Origin: Actinomyces oris
GTDB lineage: Bacteria > Actinomycetota > Actinomycetes > Actinomycetales > Actinomycetaceae
Assembly (NCBI RefSeq): GCF_001929375.1
Contig: NZ_MSGO01000011.1
Location: forward strand, 1-32,857
Length of the DNA stretch: 32,857 nt
Direction of reading: 5' to 3'
Below, piece by piece: positions 32,688-32,857 of the stretch. Under the pieces are notes generated by a model. The model saw only the letters and a list, made by a program, of their open reading frames with translations, was not told the DNA's origin and searched no databases. The number at the start of each line of letters is the position of its first letter. Position 1 is the stretch's first letter. The translations under genes and the position numbers were made by a program.

Positions 32688-32857
32688 CTACCGGCCGCTG
32701 GTCTCGGGCTGCTCGGCGCCCTGGCCGCCCTCGCCCGCAGCGCCGCCGCCCTGGCCGGTCTCGCTCTGCCCGTCGGTCTGACCGGAGTCGGCGGGCTGCT
32801 GACCTCCCTGCTGGGGAGCCTGCTGCTGCGGATTCTGCTGCTGTTGTTGCGGGGCCT
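32688..32857 (-). CDS. C-terminal tail of a Gln/Gly-rich protein (partial)
   Basis: The window's right edge holds the last 55 or so codons of a minus-strand gene ending in TAG. The peptide is low complexity: a run of Gln interrupted by Asn and Pro (PQQQQQQNPQQQAPQQGGQQ), then a Ser/Gly/Glu-rich acidic end (AEQPETSGR). Codon use and a terminator just after the stop support it. In mycobacteria the gene at this place is a lipoprotein/transglycosylase (lpqU), and a disordered tail would suit an exported protein, but the part with an identifiable domain is outside the window. Confidence 0.6.
   Translation of the reverse strand, partial: APQQQQQNPQQQAPQQGGQQPADSGQTDGQSETGQGGGAAGEGGQGAEQPETSGR

Overview
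The window is a GC-rich (about 70 percent by eye) bacterial chromosome segment with actinobacterial features: many GTG starts, TAnnnT-type -10 elements and an enolase - FtsB/DivIC-like - DUF501 - Ppx/GppA gene order that also occurs in mycobacteria (eno to ppx2). The mix of genes and the facultative-anaerobe style (IlvD of the Fe-S-labile type, MsrA next to greA) fits an Actinomyces-like member of the Actinomycetaceae. The genus is an inference, not something read directly.

Layout, left to right. 1-1017: end of greA and a probably leaderless msrA. 1147-3726: a three-gene minus-strand group of visibly lower GC (lipoprotein, pseudopilin-like secreted protein, four-helix membrane protein), which looks acquired. 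4210-4938: an unknown helical protein that ends at a 36-bp perfect palindrome. 5067-9454: an ABC-class ATPase with an RGG-rich N-terminus, an FMN reductase and biosynthetic threonine deaminase IlvA. 9631-10168: a small gene graveyard (truncated regulator-like ORF, a 126-bp element with 23-bp inverted ends, a frameshifted fragment). 10326-15411: a four-gene ABC importer of the nickel/peptide family with both permeases fused in one chain, preceded by two Zur-like palindromes. 15493-18131: IlvD with a structured leader, and an FKBP-type isomerase. 18348-19328: a BI-1/YccA-like membrane protein. 19768-24386: ABC exporter plus NarL/DesK-type two-component system. 24539-26787: Pth, ribosomal protein L25/Ctc, a lipoprotein. 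27051-27548: unknown gene. 27650-32857: AroD, Ppx/GppA, DUF501, FtsB-like protein, enolase and the Gln-rich tail of the next protein.

Functional links. IlvA and IlvD are two steps of isoleucine synthesis but lie in separate transcription units. The importer at 10326-15411 is arranged as ATPase, ATPase, binding lipoprotein, fused permease with 4-bp or short overlaps, so it is one operon; the Zur-like sites suggest zinc-responsive uptake of a metal or metal complex. The exporter and two-component genes at 19768-24386 form a typical envelope-stress or antimicrobial-peptide response cassette.

The most unusual non-coding feature is a family of 73-bp intergenic elements with GCGCGT(T/C)CGTA-type inverted ends at 17628, 26109, 27562 and, in decayed form, about 29612. 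All sit at the 3' ends of genes. No tRNA, rRNA, CRISPR array or intact insertion sequence was seen.
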